Shown piece by piece: positions 51,488-61,104 of a stretch of 64,000 bases of DNA. The stretch covers positions 1-64,000 of the forward strand of contig NZ_ABCQ01000016.1 in NCBI RefSeq assembly GCF_000170855.1. Direction: 5' to 3'. How positions within the stretch are numbered: the stretch's first letter is position 1; the number at the start of each line of letters is the position of its first letter. The DNA comes from Moritella sp. PE36. Lineage in GTDB: Bacteria > Pseudomonadota > Gammaproteobacteria > Enterobacterales > Moritellaceae. Under the pieces are notes generated by a model. It saw only the letters and a program-made list of their open reading frames with translations. It searched no databases and was not told the DNA's origin. The position numbers and the translations under genes are program-made.

Positions 51488-51937
51488 TTATTTACTAAGC
51501 TTGCTCACGATAAGGCGATCGATTGATAATTTACCGCCGCCTTGCAGCATTACCGACAGGCTGATTGCAAACAGTGCTAAGGCAAATTCATAACCGTTGT
51601 TACTCATGAACAGGCCGTTAGCGAAATGGGTACTGAAAATGGCAACAATCATAGTGACCGCCAATACCAATGCTGTTGGTCTAGTCAATAAACCTAAGAT
51701 AAGCAATAGACCACCGAAGAACTCTGCACTGCCTGCCATCATCGCCATTAAGTAACCTGGTGCCAGACCGATAGATTCCATCCATTGACCCGTGCCCTCC
51801 AAACCATAACCACCGAACCAAGCAAATAGCTTTTGCGCGCCGTGTGCGGTGAAGATAATGCCTGCCACTAAACGTAATGGTAAAGCCGAAAAGGTGTTAT
51901 CTGATGTTAGGATTTGCTTAATTGTTGCAGTATTCAT
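51488..51937 (-). CDS. DoxX-family membrane protein, YqjF-like
   Basis: 149 residues, four membrane helices. Characteristic DoxX segments: LPLRLVAGIIFTAHGAQKLF, SAEFFGGLLLILGLLTR and ALVLAVTMIVAIF. The E. coli counterpart yqjF is induced by dinitrotoluene breakdown products through YhaJ; the same regulator type is divergent here (191 bp). Substrate or partner unknown. Confidence 0.85.
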   Translation of the reverse strand: MNTATIKQILTSDNTFSALPLRLVAGIIFTAHGAQKLFAWFGGYGLEGTGQWMESIGLAPGYLMAMMAGSAEFFGGLLLILGLLTRPTALVLAVTMIVAIFSTHFANGLFMSNNGYEFALALFAISLSVMLQGGGKLSIDRLIVSKLSK

Positions 51938-52128
51938 GTTGTGCTCTCTTTGATTCGTTAATGTGTTTTGGGTTTGCTTTATAAGTCGGTTTTATAAGTA
52001 TGCAGCTATTGTATTCGCTTAAATGGATTGGAATAACCGCTGAAATTTGTTTAGTATGTTCAACATATTTGAACAATTGATGGCGTGTATAAGCGTGACA
52101 ATAAATAATAAGAAGAGAGAGGCGATAC

Positions 52129-53022
52129 ATGTATAAATCTCCGATAACGATAGAAGCATTGCAGGTACTTGATACGATTGACCGTCGGGGTAGTTTTGCC
52201 GCCGCGGCTGAACAGCTAAACAAAGTACCCTCGGCACTCTCTTACATAGTGCAGAAATTAGAAGAACAACTGGCGGTGACTTTGTTTGTGCGTCAGGGGC
52301 GGCGGTCGGTATTAACGCCTGCGGGTCGCCATTTACTCGATGAAGGCCGCAAGGTGCTTAGCGCAGTGAGTAAGCTGACGGAACAAACGCAAACCATCTC
52401 CCATGGTTGGGAACCTAAAATTAATATCACCTTCGATTCTCTTTTTGATATGCAGCTATTACTTAAACCATTAGCGTTGTTTTTAAATGAGCATCCGAAT
52501 ATCGAAGTCGACATGAATGAAGAGGTAATGCATGGTTCGTGGGAAGCATTGATTGAAGATCGCACCGATTTAGTTATCGCTGCACCAGGCCCCACTCCTC
52601 ATCAACAAGGTATTAGTGTGACCGCCTTAGGCAATCTGCAGAAAATATTCGTGGTGCCTAAAGGTCATGAGCTAGCGAGTTTTACAGCGCCAGTCAGCAA
52701 ATCTGAAATTGATAACTACCGCACTGTTGTTGTGCACGACTCAGCAAAAACGGCAGTACCTTGGTCAAATAACATTATTGAATTGAGCCGACATTTTTAT
52801 GTCAGTTCAGTTGAGCACAAAATTCAAGCCATTATTGCCGGCATTGGCGTAGGCTACCTGCCGAAAATACGCATTCAATCACACTTAGACTCGGGTGCTT
52901 TAGTCGCTATTGACTTAGACGAAGGCGAGAATATATCAGAAATTTACCTTGCTTGGAAAACAGTGAATAAAGGGAAAGGGTTACAGCGGCTGAGGGATAT
53001 TATTTACCAACATTTAGTTTAG
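52129..53022 (+). CDS. LysR-family regulator, YhaJ-like
   Basis: 297 residues. Starts SPITIEALQVLDTIDRRGSFAAAAEQL and continues VPSALSYIVQKLEEQLAV, very close to the start of E. coli YhaJ. Effector domain from about 95. It is divergent from doxX and most likely controls doxX-yqjG-pirin in response to aromatic or quinone compounds, as YhaJ controls yqjF and yhaK (this link is inference from known biology). A bidirectional terminator overlaps its stop. Confidence 0.88.
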   Translation: MYKSPITIEALQVLDTIDRRGSFAAAAEQLNKVPSALSYIVQKLEEQLAVTLFVRQGRRSVLTPAGRHLLDEGRKVLSAVSKLTEQTQTISHGWEPKINITFDSLFDMQLLLKPLALFLNEHPNIEVDMNEEVMHGSWEALIEDRTDLVIAAPGPTPHQQGISVTALGNLQKIFVVPKGHELASFTAPVSKSEIDNYRTVVVHDSAKTAVPWSNNIIELSRHFYVSSVEHKIQAIIAGIGVGYLPKIRIQSHLDSGALVAIDLDEGENISEIYLAWKTVNKGKGLQRLRDIIYQHLV

Positions 53023-53042
53023 CCTCCAAGCAGGAGGCTAAA
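53018..53042. terminator. Bidirectional terminator between LysR and the beta-helix gene
   Basis: Perfect 10-bp stem TTTAGCCTCC (53018-53027) / GGAGGCTAAA (53033-53042) with a 5-base loop. It overlaps the lysR stop codon and lies between two convergent genes, with A/T runs on both sides. Confidence 0.8.
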
Positions 53043-53076
53043 CTTATTATGTTAGTGCATCTTACATTACCCGTTA

Positions 53077-55965
53077 TCAGTGTAACTCGTACGGGCCTAT
53101 ATCATTACCGCCATCTAAATTGCGCTGATATCCTTCGATATCTACTATTGGCAGCGTAAAACCATTAATTTCACTGCCCGCTAGATAACCCGAATTAACC
53201 CCTTGATTGCTTGATAACGGCTGTACATTAAAGTGAGCGCCACTTTCTGGCCCGCTAATTTGTGGTGCAAGACAGATGTCGTTTGCGCCTGATGGACAAT
53301 CTGGATGGTTAACAGGGAACTTGATCAGACCACCAATCTGGTTGTAGTCGAAGTGGTAATTCATTACTTGGTTGCTGTCCGATTCGGTATAAACAAAAAA
53401 CGTTCGGTCAGTTGGGGTATGAAACTCGACGTCACCTTTCACTAGATTATTGTAAAATGTCAGACTGTTATCACTGGTTAATGCTGGTCGGCCACGAGAC
53501 CCAATCCCAATCAAACCATCACCATTACCAGTTATGTAGGAGTTGAACACGGCCATTTTACTGTCATCTTGGCTGTAAGAAAGCGACAGCGCGGCTCCTT
53601 GCGCACGGCAATGATTGACATGAGCGGTAACGGGTTGGTCTTTGAAATAAGCGCAGTTACCAATAAGTAAACTGTTGCTGATTTCGGCGCGACTGCCCGA
53701 CAGTTTGACCTGATTACCTGCGTTGCCTTCGAAGCGTGAGTTGGTGATTTTGATGGTACCGTCAATATTGTAGAGTAGGTCAATGCCGTCAGAAGTATTG
53801 TGGGATATATCAACTTGGTCAAAGATCCAGTTACCCGAGGTATCATTGGTCGCTAAGCCGTCACCATAGCCTCCAGCACTTTGTCCCCAGCAACCAACAG
53901 GTTGGCGATCGAGGGTTTCCACACAACCATTCCATTTAATGGCCACACGATTGAAGATGAGGTCACCGCTATTACTATCATCATCGGTGCCCGCTACATC
54001 CGAATCAAAACCAGCAGATCCGTTAGCGATAATATCAACATTTTCAAGTGTCCAGTTACTGATGCCTCCAGCGGTAATGCCACGAGAAGAAAAACCATGA
54101 ATATCGAGATTTTTTAACAGCACGTTGTCTGAGTTATGTGCAAATATAGCTTTCTCTGCCCAGTCACCAAACGGGTAGCTGTCACGGTTACAGCGATAAG
54201 GCGTATCTAGGTATAGATTGTGATTCGGATTGGATGGATTACTAAAACCATGCATATGAAACGCAGTACAAGCTTCATTATCGGTCATCTCTAAGCATTG
54301 TAGCTCGACATTATCAGCATCCTTGAGATTAAAGATTTGATAAAGTCGCTCGACACCAACCAATTTAGGCCTAGTGCTGCAACCTGTTGCCCAGTTTTCG
54401 CCAAGAATACGGGTTGGTTTTTCTGCAGATGGTCCTGATGGTAAAGCGGGCATACTACAGCCGTATGGATAAAAGGAAGAACAAGCGGTATTACTTTCAT
54501 CATAAAGATCTTTGGTATAACCAATGCGGTAATCACCATCTGCAATAATCAGCGTATCACCGCCTTTAATACGTGGTTCTTTGTAAGGTGGTAATAACTC
54601 AAACGGGTGGCTTACCGCACAATTTTGATTCAAACCTGTACCTGAATATGCTTGATTGCTCAACCCATTACATTCGTCGTGGGTACCGCCATCGGTACGA
54701 ATGTAATAAGTCTGGTTCTCCAAAGGGTTACTGCCAGTATCGGTATCAGCGCTGGTATCGGTATCAGTGCCGGTATCGGTATCAGTGCCAGTATCAGTAT
54801 CAGCGCCAGTATCGGTATCAGCGCCGGTACCGGTATCAGTGCCAGTACCAGTACCTGTATCAGCGCCAGTATCGGTATCAGCGCCAGTACCTGTATCACC
54901 ACCGGAACTTGTATCGCCGTCAGTATCTGTATTACTCACCGAAAAATGGAATACATGTGGTGTGCGGGTTGTATTACCCACAGAATCTTGGCAACGGGAG
55001 TACAGCGAGTATTGTGAACCCTTGGCTAAATTATTCCACAGGCCAAAGTGATCTAACCTATCGGCTGAAGCATTTAGGATATAACGCATCTCGTTAAACT
55101 CAACACGTGGTGAAAGGTCATATCGGCAAATAGCGGGTTCGTTCGTGGTCAGTGACAGATTGGCTGTTGCGGAGGCAGCTGCTAGTGATGCGCCATTTGG
55201 CAATGAGCGCAATACCAAAGGTTCCATGTGATCATCTGCCAGTGTTATCGTTAGTTTAGGCCGGTACATCGCCTCAGCGTAGCGAGAGTTGGCTGTCACA
55301 TGCTGGAGGTTGGCATCATCATCAACATGTGTCAGCGCCCAGCCTTGATTAGGACACAGCCCTTGCTGAATACATTGTATATCTGCGGTTACATCGACTG
55401 TATACACTGTACCAACCGGATCACTTTGAACGGGTCTGAATGAGGGAGATTGTGCTATTGAGCGTAAAACGCCCTGAAAATAGTCAACGTTTAAATCATC
55501 TGGGCCATCCGGATCTGATAAGCGCCATTTAGTATCTGGTGAAGTGGTATCATCTCGGGACTCAAGATTGGCACCGGAGCGAAAGCCGTCACCTTGCTTC
55601 CAGCCAGTAGGATAACCACTGCCTAGATTATCTGGATCCAAAATCTGCCTGACTATAATATCAGATTCATGATAAACCCAACCGCCGACACGATAAAACG
55701 TCAATGTTGCTTGGGTAATTTCGCCCGCTAGTGAGGCGTCATCCAGCGTAAAGCGCTCTATATTGTAATTACGGTGCGTTCCCGTCCAGCGTTCATAATG
55801 GGTATCGTATTGCGTGGTTTGATGTCGGCCATAATTAAACAGTACCGACAGTGTGCCTTGGTAACCCTCAACACCTTGCTGGTAACTCAATATTTGTTCC
55901 GCTGTTGCCGACTGGATCCCTAGGCTCAACAGTATTCCGCTCATGATCATCGTTTTGATTTGCAT
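53077..55965 (-). CDS. Large secreted beta-helix protein with N-terminal adhesion-like domain
   Basis: 962 residues with signal peptide (cleavage near ATA-EQ, residues 1-22). Domain order: 25-240, a DNRLRE-type beta-sandwich (LTFYRVGGWVYHESDIIVRQIL); 240-345, a second beta-domain with two Cys; 346-420, a Thr-Asp/Gly linker; 420-900, a right-handed parallel beta-helix (repeats such as NVELQCLEMTDN, NVLLKNLDIHGF, NWTLENVDIIANGSAG, and GTIKITNSRFEGNAGNQVKLSGS). The C-terminal domain ends YQRNLDGGNDIGPYEL, typical of such pectate-lyase-fold secreted proteins. It may bind or cleave polysaccharide; no catalytic residue is certain. Confidence 0.75.
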   Translation of the reverse strand: MQIKTMIMSGILLSLGIQSATAEQILSYQQGVEGYQGTLSVLFNYGRHQTTQYDTHYERWTGTHRNYNIERFTLDDASLAGEITQATLTFYRVGGWVYHESDIIVRQILDPDNLGSGYPTGWKQGDGFRSGANLESRDDTTSPDTKWRLSDPDGPDDLNVDYFQGVLRSIAQSPSFRPVQSDPVGTVYTVDVTADIQCIQQGLCPNQGWALTHVDDDANLQHVTANSRYAEAMYRPKLTITLADDHMEPLVLRSLPNGASLAAASATANLSLTTNEPAICRYDLSPRVEFNEMRYILNASADRLDHFGLWNNLAKGSQYSLYSRCQDSVGNTTRTPHVFHFSVSNTDTDGDTSSGGDTGTGADTDTGADTGTGTGTDTGTGADTDTGADTDTGTDTDTGTDTDTSADTDTGSNPLENQTYYIRTDGGTHDECNGLSNQAYSGTGLNQNCAVSHPFELLPPYKEPRIKGGDTLIIADGDYRIGYTKDLYDESNTACSSFYPYGCSMPALPSGPSAEKPTRILGENWATGCSTRPKLVGVERLYQIFNLKDADNVELQCLEMTDNEACTAFHMHGFSNPSNPNHNLYLDTPYRCNRDSYPFGDWAEKAIFAHNSDNVLLKNLDIHGFSSRGITAGGISNWTLENVDIIANGSAGFDSDVAGTDDDSNSGDLIFNRVAIKWNGCVETLDRQPVGCWGQSAGGYGDGLATNDTSGNWIFDQVDISHNTSDGIDLLYNIDGTIKITNSRFEGNAGNQVKLSGSRAEISNSLLIGNCAYFKDQPVTAHVNHCRAQGAALSLSYSQDDSKMAVFNSYITGNGDGLIGIGSRGRPALTSDNSLTFYNNLVKGDVEFHTPTDRTFFVYTESDSNQVMNYHFDYNQIGGLIKFPVNHPDCPSGANDICLAPQISGPESGAHFNVQPLSSNQGVNSGYLAGSEINGFTLPIVDIEGYQRNLDGGNDIGPYELH
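54733..54927. repeat. Low-complexity Thr-Asp/Gly minisatellite
   Basis: About 195 bp of imperfect 6- and 18-base units of the type CAGCGCCAGTATCGGTAT, encoding a TDTGTDTGAD linker on the minus strand. Prone to slippage in multiples of 6 bases, which would keep frame. It gives long shadow frames on the opposite strand that are not genes. Confidence 0.9.
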
Positions 55966-56434
55966 ATTTATATTCCTGTAAATATTACAGATAAGATAAC
56001 CTACCGATACGGCTAAATCGGGGCTTACTCCGCATTCCCTTGGACTATACGAGAAATGTTCGCAACTGTTTGACGAATATTTATTTATGCCGTCGGCTTC
56101 ACTTTTGATGGTTTCGTGTTGTTAACTTAGGTAGGTTTATATTCATTATTTCATATGCATGAATAGACACTGTCAATTATTACTCGCCTCCCGTAGGGCA
56201 AGCCGAACGAAGGCATCTTCGGCGTGATGAAGTCTTGATTTAGAATAACTAAATCCTGATAACCCCTGTGTTGGTTCTTACAAATACACATGAAACAGGT
56301 TGTCACCTTATGTTTGGTAGCCCGCATATGGACGATTTTATCGCTAGATCAAAAAAACGCCCACGATGAGGCTAAATGCACTGAACCATACAAGTCTGCT
56401 ACTATTGATAAGAGATTTCATAGGGGAAAATTTA
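55966..56434. other. Long intergenic region before the UspA gene
   Basis: 469 bases without a convincing gene. Two small perfect hairpins: GCCGAA (56202-56207) with TTCGGC (56218-56223), and GATTTAG (56237-56243) with CTAAATC (56249-56255). They could belong to a regulatory leader. No recognised RNA gene. Confidence 0.5.
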
Positions 56435-56857
56435 ATGAGCTATAACCATATATTAGTTGCTGTTGATTTAACTAAATCCAGTGAAATAGTGATTAGTAAA
56501 GCTGTCTTATTAGCAAAAGAGGCGAATGCTAAACTTTCATTTATTTATGTTGATCCCAATCATTTGAGTATTTCAGGGGCGCGGAGCACCTCATTATTAG
56601 CTATGCCTGAAGTTGATAACAGAAAAGAGAAGCAAGAGCTGCGCGCATTAGCCGATCGACTTGATTACCCTGTAGAAAATACGCTGGTTGTAATAGGTGA
56701 TTTGGAGGTAAAATTAACAGCAGCAGTCAATCAATTAGATGCTGATCTATTAGTTTGTGGACACCATCATGATTTCTGGAGTCGTTTATTATCTTCAGTA
56801 CGAAAAATTGCAAACACCGTCAACACAGACTTATTAATTGTTCATCTTGAAAAATAA
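56435..56857 (+). CDS. Universal stress protein (UspA family)
   Basis: 140 residues from ATG 56435 (AGGGG about 8 bases upstream); a longer frame from 56366 adds an unrelated stretch. Rossmann-like Usp fold: YNHILVAVDLTKSSEIVISKAVLLA at the start and DLLVCGHHHDFWSRLLSSVRKIANTVNTDLLIV at the end. The ATP-binding G-x2-G-x9-GS pattern is not conserved, so it is UspA-like (non-ATP-binding) rather than of the UspFG type. Stress and growth-arrest role in the family. Confidence 0.88.
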   Translation: MSYNHILVAVDLTKSSEIVISKAVLLAKEANAKLSFIYVDPNHLSISGARSTSLLAMPEVDNRKEKQELRALADRLDYPVENTLVVIGDLEVKLTAAVNQLDADLLVCGHHHDFWSRLLSSVRKIANTVNTDLLIVHLEK

Positions 56858-57108
56858 CTATTATGGTAAAGTGCTGTTTTTTTCTTGTGTAAATCAGCGG
56901 CTTGTCATAAATTTTCTCTATTTGTGCCCCTAAGGTGGCAGAATGTACTTATTGAGGTATGCAGACTGAATCAATAGCGCCATAATAACCCCAGTGTTAA
57001 TATCCTGACGTTAATACATTGTCATTTTAGTTAACTGCACTTTACGTATCATGCTTTAACAGCTATCCCTCTCTGCGCTAAAACACAGAGTCTTTGGCGG
57101 AAAAATCG

Positions 57109-59082
57109 ATGAAAATATTTTTTCTATCTTTGTTTTTATTCTCATTTTCATTTTTAAGTTTTGCGACCACACTTACGTGGAGTCAGCAAAGAGGCCTGTA
57201 TACGCAAGCTGTAGACTTACAAGCACAAAATATGTGGTCCAAAGCGTTACAAAAAACAAAGCTTATCCCTGCATACCCATTAACCTACCTGCTTGAATAC
57301 CAACAGCTTAAAGCACACTTTAGCCGCAACAGTTTGTTTGCAGTGCAATCATTTATAGAGGATCACCTTGATCGTCGCGCCAGTTATGATCTGCAGCGAA
57401 GTTATTTATATTACTTAGCAAAAAATCAATATTGGCGTGAGTATCTGTCTTTTTATCCGAAACTCCCCAACTCACTCAGTTTGAAATGCTATCATTTTCA
57501 GGCGCGATTAGCCGATGATCAAGCTGATGAAATTTGGACAGATGTGCAACAAACCTGGTTAACGGGATCTTCCTTGCCGAATGCCTGTAATAGCGTTTTG
57601 CAGTATTATCTTGATAATAAGAAAATATCTCAGGCATTAATTTTGCAGCGCTTTCATTTAGCTTATGTGAAGAATAAAACATCCCTTATGTCCTATTTAA
57701 TCACCTTAATGGACAAGCAAAATGAATTGCTGGCTAAGCAGTTATATGCCTTACATAGAGCTCCGACAAAGGTATTAAACAGCCCTTTATTTAAGGACCT
57801 CTCATTTAACAGCGACTTACTTAACAGGGAAGCGCAGGCTAGCCACGTTTTTTTAGCCGCCAGTATTAAACGTCTTGCCAAAAAAGATATTGAATTAGGA
57901 TTAAATGCATATCTCAGTTATGAGCGTAAAAAATCGTTTACATCGGCAGAACAAGTTAATTTACAAAAATACCTTATCTCGCGCATTATGAGCCGTAATG
58001 AAATCACGTTGTTCCCATGGTTAGATAAAACGCTTTCGACTGTAGGGGATGCACCACTAACGGAGCGTCGGATCCGTTATGCGATTAGATTAAATAATTG
58101 GCCCGATATAGAATATTGGTTAGGCCAGCTAGACGAAATTAAGCAACAGGATAGTAAGCCACTAAATAGTAAATGGGTGTATTGGCAAGCACGGGTATTG
58201 GAAGAGAAACAGCAACAAGGTCAGGCCGATAAACTTTATCAAAATATCGCGGCTGAGCGTAATTACTACGGCTTTTTGGCCGCGCAGAAATTAGGTTTGG
58301 ATTACCAATTTAATGCCAATATCGTCAGCGAACAGAAACAAGACTTAGCTCACCTGAAAACACAGCTGGCACATATTGATGAACTGTATTTCCATCAACA
58401 TATGTATTTACTTAAACGTGAGTGGCGAGTCTTAATTAGTAATCAAAGTATCAATTTGCAAAGGCAGTTAGGCTTATTTGCCTTTCAAAAAGGGTGGGCT
58501 CATCTTTCGGTCGTTGCCAGTATCCTTTCTAAAAGTTGGAGTGCGTTGAATATTCGTTTCCCCGCAGCTAACCCCCAGTTGTTTTATGCTAATGCCGAGC
58601 GATATGAACTCGATTCAAGCTATATCTACGCCATTACCCGTCAGGAAAGTTCGTTTGACGAGTTTGCTCGTTCGCCAGTCGGGGCTCGTGGTTATATGCA
58701 ACTGATGCCACAAACGGCAAAAGAGACCGCCCGGAAAATAGGGTTGAAAAATTATAAGAGAAGAGCGCAATTAACCGATGGCGATATCAATGTACAGTTA
58801 GGGTCAGCCTATTTTGATAGCTTACTTAAGCGCTATAAAGGCAATCGGGTACTGGCCACTGCGGCATATAATGCGGGCCCGAATCGAGTCGATCGCTGGC
58901 AAGGCAGCAAAGACGGCAGGGCAGAGCAAGGCTTAACGATGGATAGTTGGATTGAAGCCATTCCCTATAAAGAAACCCGACGTTATGTCAAAAATGTTTT
59001 AGTCTATAACGTCATTTATCAGCATATTTTAGATGAACCGCTTGAGTTTCTTAAGCCTAAAGAGATCAGCGCACGTTTTTAA
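57109..59082 (+). CDS. slt: Soluble lytic murein transglycosylase
   Basis: 657 residues from ATG 57109, signal peptide ending near SFA-TT. Periplasmic enzyme that cleaves peptidoglycan to anhydromuropeptides. N-terminal 450 residues form the helical ring (repeated helix pairs with GLDYQFN and KRLAKKDIELGL); the C-terminal SLT domain has catalytic Glu513 in ITRQESSFDEFARSPVGARGYMQLMP, and the AAYNAGPNRVDRW motif. Length matches E. coli Slt70 (645). The 251-bp region upstream shows nothing distinctive. Confidence 0.92.
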   Translation: MKIFFLSLFLFSFSFLSFATTLTWSQQRGLYTQAVDLQAQNMWSKALQKTKLIPAYPLTYLLEYQQLKAHFSRNSLFAVQSFIEDHLDRRASYDLQRSYLYYLAKNQYWREYLSFYPKLPNSLSLKCYHFQARLADDQADEIWTDVQQTWLTGSSLPNACNSVLQYYLDNKKISQALILQRFHLAYVKNKTSLMSYLITLMDKQNELLAKQLYALHRAPTKVLNSPLFKDLSFNSDLLNREAQASHVFLAASIKRLAKKDIELGLNAYLSYERKKSFTSAEQVNLQKYLISRIMSRNEITLFPWLDKTLSTVGDAPLTERRIRYAIRLNNWPDIEYWLGQLDEIKQQDSKPLNSKWVYWQARVLEEKQQQGQADKLYQNIAAERNYYGFLAAQKLGLDYQFNANIVSEQKQDLAHLKTQLAHIDELYFHQHMYLLKREWRVLISNQSINLQRQLGLFAFQKGWAHLSVVASILSKSWSALNIRFPAANPQLFYANAERYELDSSYIYAITRQESSFDEFARSPVGARGYMQLMPQTAKETARKIGLKNYKRRAQLTDGDINVQLGSAYFDSLLKRYKGNRVLATAAYNAGPNRVDRWQGSKDGRAEQGLTMDSWIEAIPYKETRRYVKNVLVYNVIYQHILDEPLEFLKPKEISARF

Positions 59083-59156
59083 TCTTCTCAAATGCTAATT
59101 ACAGTTAGCCATACTTGTTGTAATACGAACCCTATCCTTTGAATCATTCTAATTGG

Positions 59157-59210
59157 TTGACTTTTTGACTAAAACAATTAGGATAACACCATTCGAACAT
59201 CGTTATCCTA
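59157..59210 (+). promoter_or_regulatory. Promoter and symmetric operator of the TetR-RND locus
   Basis: TTGACT (59157-59162), 16-bp spacer, TAGGAT (59179-59184). Overlapping this -10 is a dyad TAGGATAAC (59179-59187) / GTTATCCTA (59202-59210) with perfect 9-bp arms and the palindrome TTCGAA exactly at its centre (59192-59197). It ends 18 bp before the tetR start, so it probably binds the TetR protein. Confidence 0.7.
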
Positions 59211-59228
59211 TTGGGTCGAGAACAAATT

Positions 59229-59954
59229 ATGGCACCACCACCTAAATATAGCTTGCAAGAGCAAGAGAATATGATCCTAGACGCGGCGGCACAATGCATT
59301 GAGCAGACCTCGCTGATTGACTTTACCATGTCGTCTGTTGCTAAGACGGCAGGGATGTCAATGGGATCAATTTACAAGCATGTGCAATGCAAAGAGGATA
59401 TTATTTTTGCCCTTGCTATTCGTGTTTACCATCACCAAAGTAGCGTGTTTGAGCAAGTTATTGCGCTGCCGTTAACTACACCCGAACGCTTGATCGGCAT
59501 CTCCTTGTTAAACCCGTTGAAAATTCAGGTTTACTCCTTCGATATCCATTTAGACGCCTTTGTCACTAATGAGTTAGTGGTTAAACGAACCTCAAAGCTG
59601 TGGCGAGATCGTATGATCGACGCCCATAAAAACTGTGAGCAACTATTTTATCGTTGTATGCGCGAAGCTGTAGACTCGGGTGAACTGTTAGCAGAAGGTG
59701 AGATAGAGGAATTTATCGAGGAAATTAATCTTGGCGGCTGGGCATTAACAGTCGGTTATCAAAGTGTCATGCGTGTGGTGCAGATCCGCGAAATTGCCCA
59801 AGGCGACGCGCAGTTGTATGAGCCTACAGCCTGTGATGCGTCAATTGTACGAATATTTACTCGGTTGTTTAATTCCTATCAATGGCAAAAGCCACTCGAC
59901 AGTGCCGGAATAAAACATACCGCGCAATTGTTAACTGAACACAACTTACGATAA
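59229..59954 (+). CDS. TetR-family repressor of the RND efflux operon
   Basis: 241 residues from ATG 59229. N-terminal helix-turn-helix: ENMILDAAAQCIEQTSLIDFTMSSVAKTAGMSMGSIYKHVQCKEDI. The effector domain is helical and longer than in TetR. 28 bp upstream of the adaptor gene and in the same direction, so it likely represses its own operon through the dyad at 59179-59210. Inducer unknown. Confidence 0.85.
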   Translation: MAPPPKYSLQEQENMILDAAAQCIEQTSLIDFTMSSVAKTAGMSMGSIYKHVQCKEDIIFALAIRVYHHQSSVFEQVIALPLTTPERLIGISLLNPLKIQVYSFDIHLDAFVTNELVVKRTSKLWRDRMIDAHKNCEQLFYRCMREAVDSGELLAEGEIEEFIEEINLGGWALTVGYQSVMRVVQIREIAQGDAQLYEPTACDASIVRIFTRLFNSYQWQKPLDSAGIKHTAQLLTEHNLR

Positions 59955-59982
59955 TAAAAGAGAAAATTTTAGGAGAATTAAT

Positions 59983-61104
59983 ATGAGTTTACGTCGCTGG
60001 AGCGTTGCCGTTTCGATTGTTGTGGTTAGTATCGGTTGCTTAGCATTTATCAAGTTTCAACAGGTACAAGCGGCCATTGCGTTTGGTGAATCGTTTCCTG
60101 AGCCGTCTGCTACGGTGGAAACATTGTGGACCCAATCATCAAACTATCAACCAACATATCAAGTTACTGGACAGGTGCGAGCAATCCAAGTTGTGACTTT
60201 GCATAACCAATTGCCTGGTACGATTGAGCAAGTTAATTACAGCGCTGGTGGACATGTTGTGCAAGGACAGTTATTGATTGCACTCAATACCAGTGAAGAA
60301 CGAGCACAGCTGCAAGCCGCTAAAGCTTCATTTGAGTTAGCTAAAACGACTTTAGAGCGTAATAAAAAGCTATTTTCTGGTAACCAAGTAAGCCAGCAGC
60401 TAGTCGATTCTGCATTGGCTGATTATCAAATTAGCCAAGCTAATATCGCTAACTTTGAAAGCGTAATTAATAAGAAACAAGTACTTGCGCCTTTTAGTGG
60501 CACCATGGGATTAGAAACATATGAAGTTGGACAGTTTCTCAGCGCTAATGCCAGCCTAACTACCTTGGTTGATGATAACAACGACATGTGGGTCGATTTT
60601 AAATTACCACAGACGATGGGCAAATTATCACTTGATAGCCAGGTGACGATTAAAAACATCAGTCAATCGACTACACCGCAAGTAATGCCTGCGACAATCA
60701 TCGGCAAGCATAGTCAAATGGATGCGGCATCACGACATCTACAGTATCGAGCGCAAATCAATGCCAGCCGTGAACTGTTATTTCACAATGAATTAGTTAA
60801 AGTCGTGATACCTAAAGCCGCCGAGAAAGTGGTCATTGTACCAAACTCAGCTATTGTCAGAAGTCCTTTTGGTAGCTTTGTGTTTGAACTGGTTAAGGAT
60901 GAGCAAGGACAGTTCCGCGCGAAAAAACGTAACGTTGAACTGGGGCCTCGTGATGGTGACAACCATGTGGTGCGCCAAGGGTTAGAACAAGGTATGTTAA
61001 TTGCTACCATAGGTGCATTTAAATTAAGACCAGAATTGTTGGTTTATGCCGAGAACGCGAGTAACTCAGATACTATGTTATCCCCTGTTGCGGGGCTAAA
61101 ATAA
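59983..61104 (+). CDS. RND efflux periplasmic adaptor (membrane fusion protein)
   Basis: 373 residues. N-terminal membrane anchor (VAVSIVVVSIGCLAFIKF), then the barrel-sandwich half VRAIQVVTLHNQLPGTIEQVNYSAGGHVVQGQLLIAL, a short alpha-hairpin (LQAAKASFELAKTTLERNKKLF), and the second lipoyl half with VLAPFSGTMGLETYEVGQFLS. Links the inner-membrane pump to an outer-membrane channel. No outer-membrane channel gene is in the window. Its stop overlaps the pump start (TAATG). Confidence 0.9.
   Translation: MSLRRWSVAVSIVVVSIGCLAFIKFQQVQAAIAFGESFPEPSATVETLWTQSSNYQPTYQVTGQVRAIQVVTLHNQLPGTIEQVNYSAGGHVVQGQLLIALNTSEERAQLQAAKASFELAKTTLERNKKLFSGNQVSQQLVDSALADYQISQANIANFESVINKKQVLAPFSGTMGLETYEVGQFLSANASLTTLVDDNNDMWVDFKLPQTMGKLSLDSQVTIKNISQSTTPQVMPATIIGKHSQMDAASRHLQYRAQINASRELLFHNELVKVVIPKAAEKVVIVPNSAIVRSPFGSFVFELVKDEQGQFRAKKRNVELGPRDGDNHVVRQGLEQGMLIATIGAFKLRPELLVYAENASNSDTMLSPVAGLK

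Noticed and set aside
54573-55097. Plus-strand frame rich in Tyr/Arg/Gln repeats opposite the beta-helix gene
   Set aside because: It is an artefact of the minisatellite, which leaves several frames open; the minus-strand frame has signal peptide, domains and ribosome site.
56171-56187. Reverse-strand match to CTACGGGAGGC, a 16S rRNA signature
   Set aside because: The match is only 11 bases; surrounding sequence shows no further rRNA similarity.
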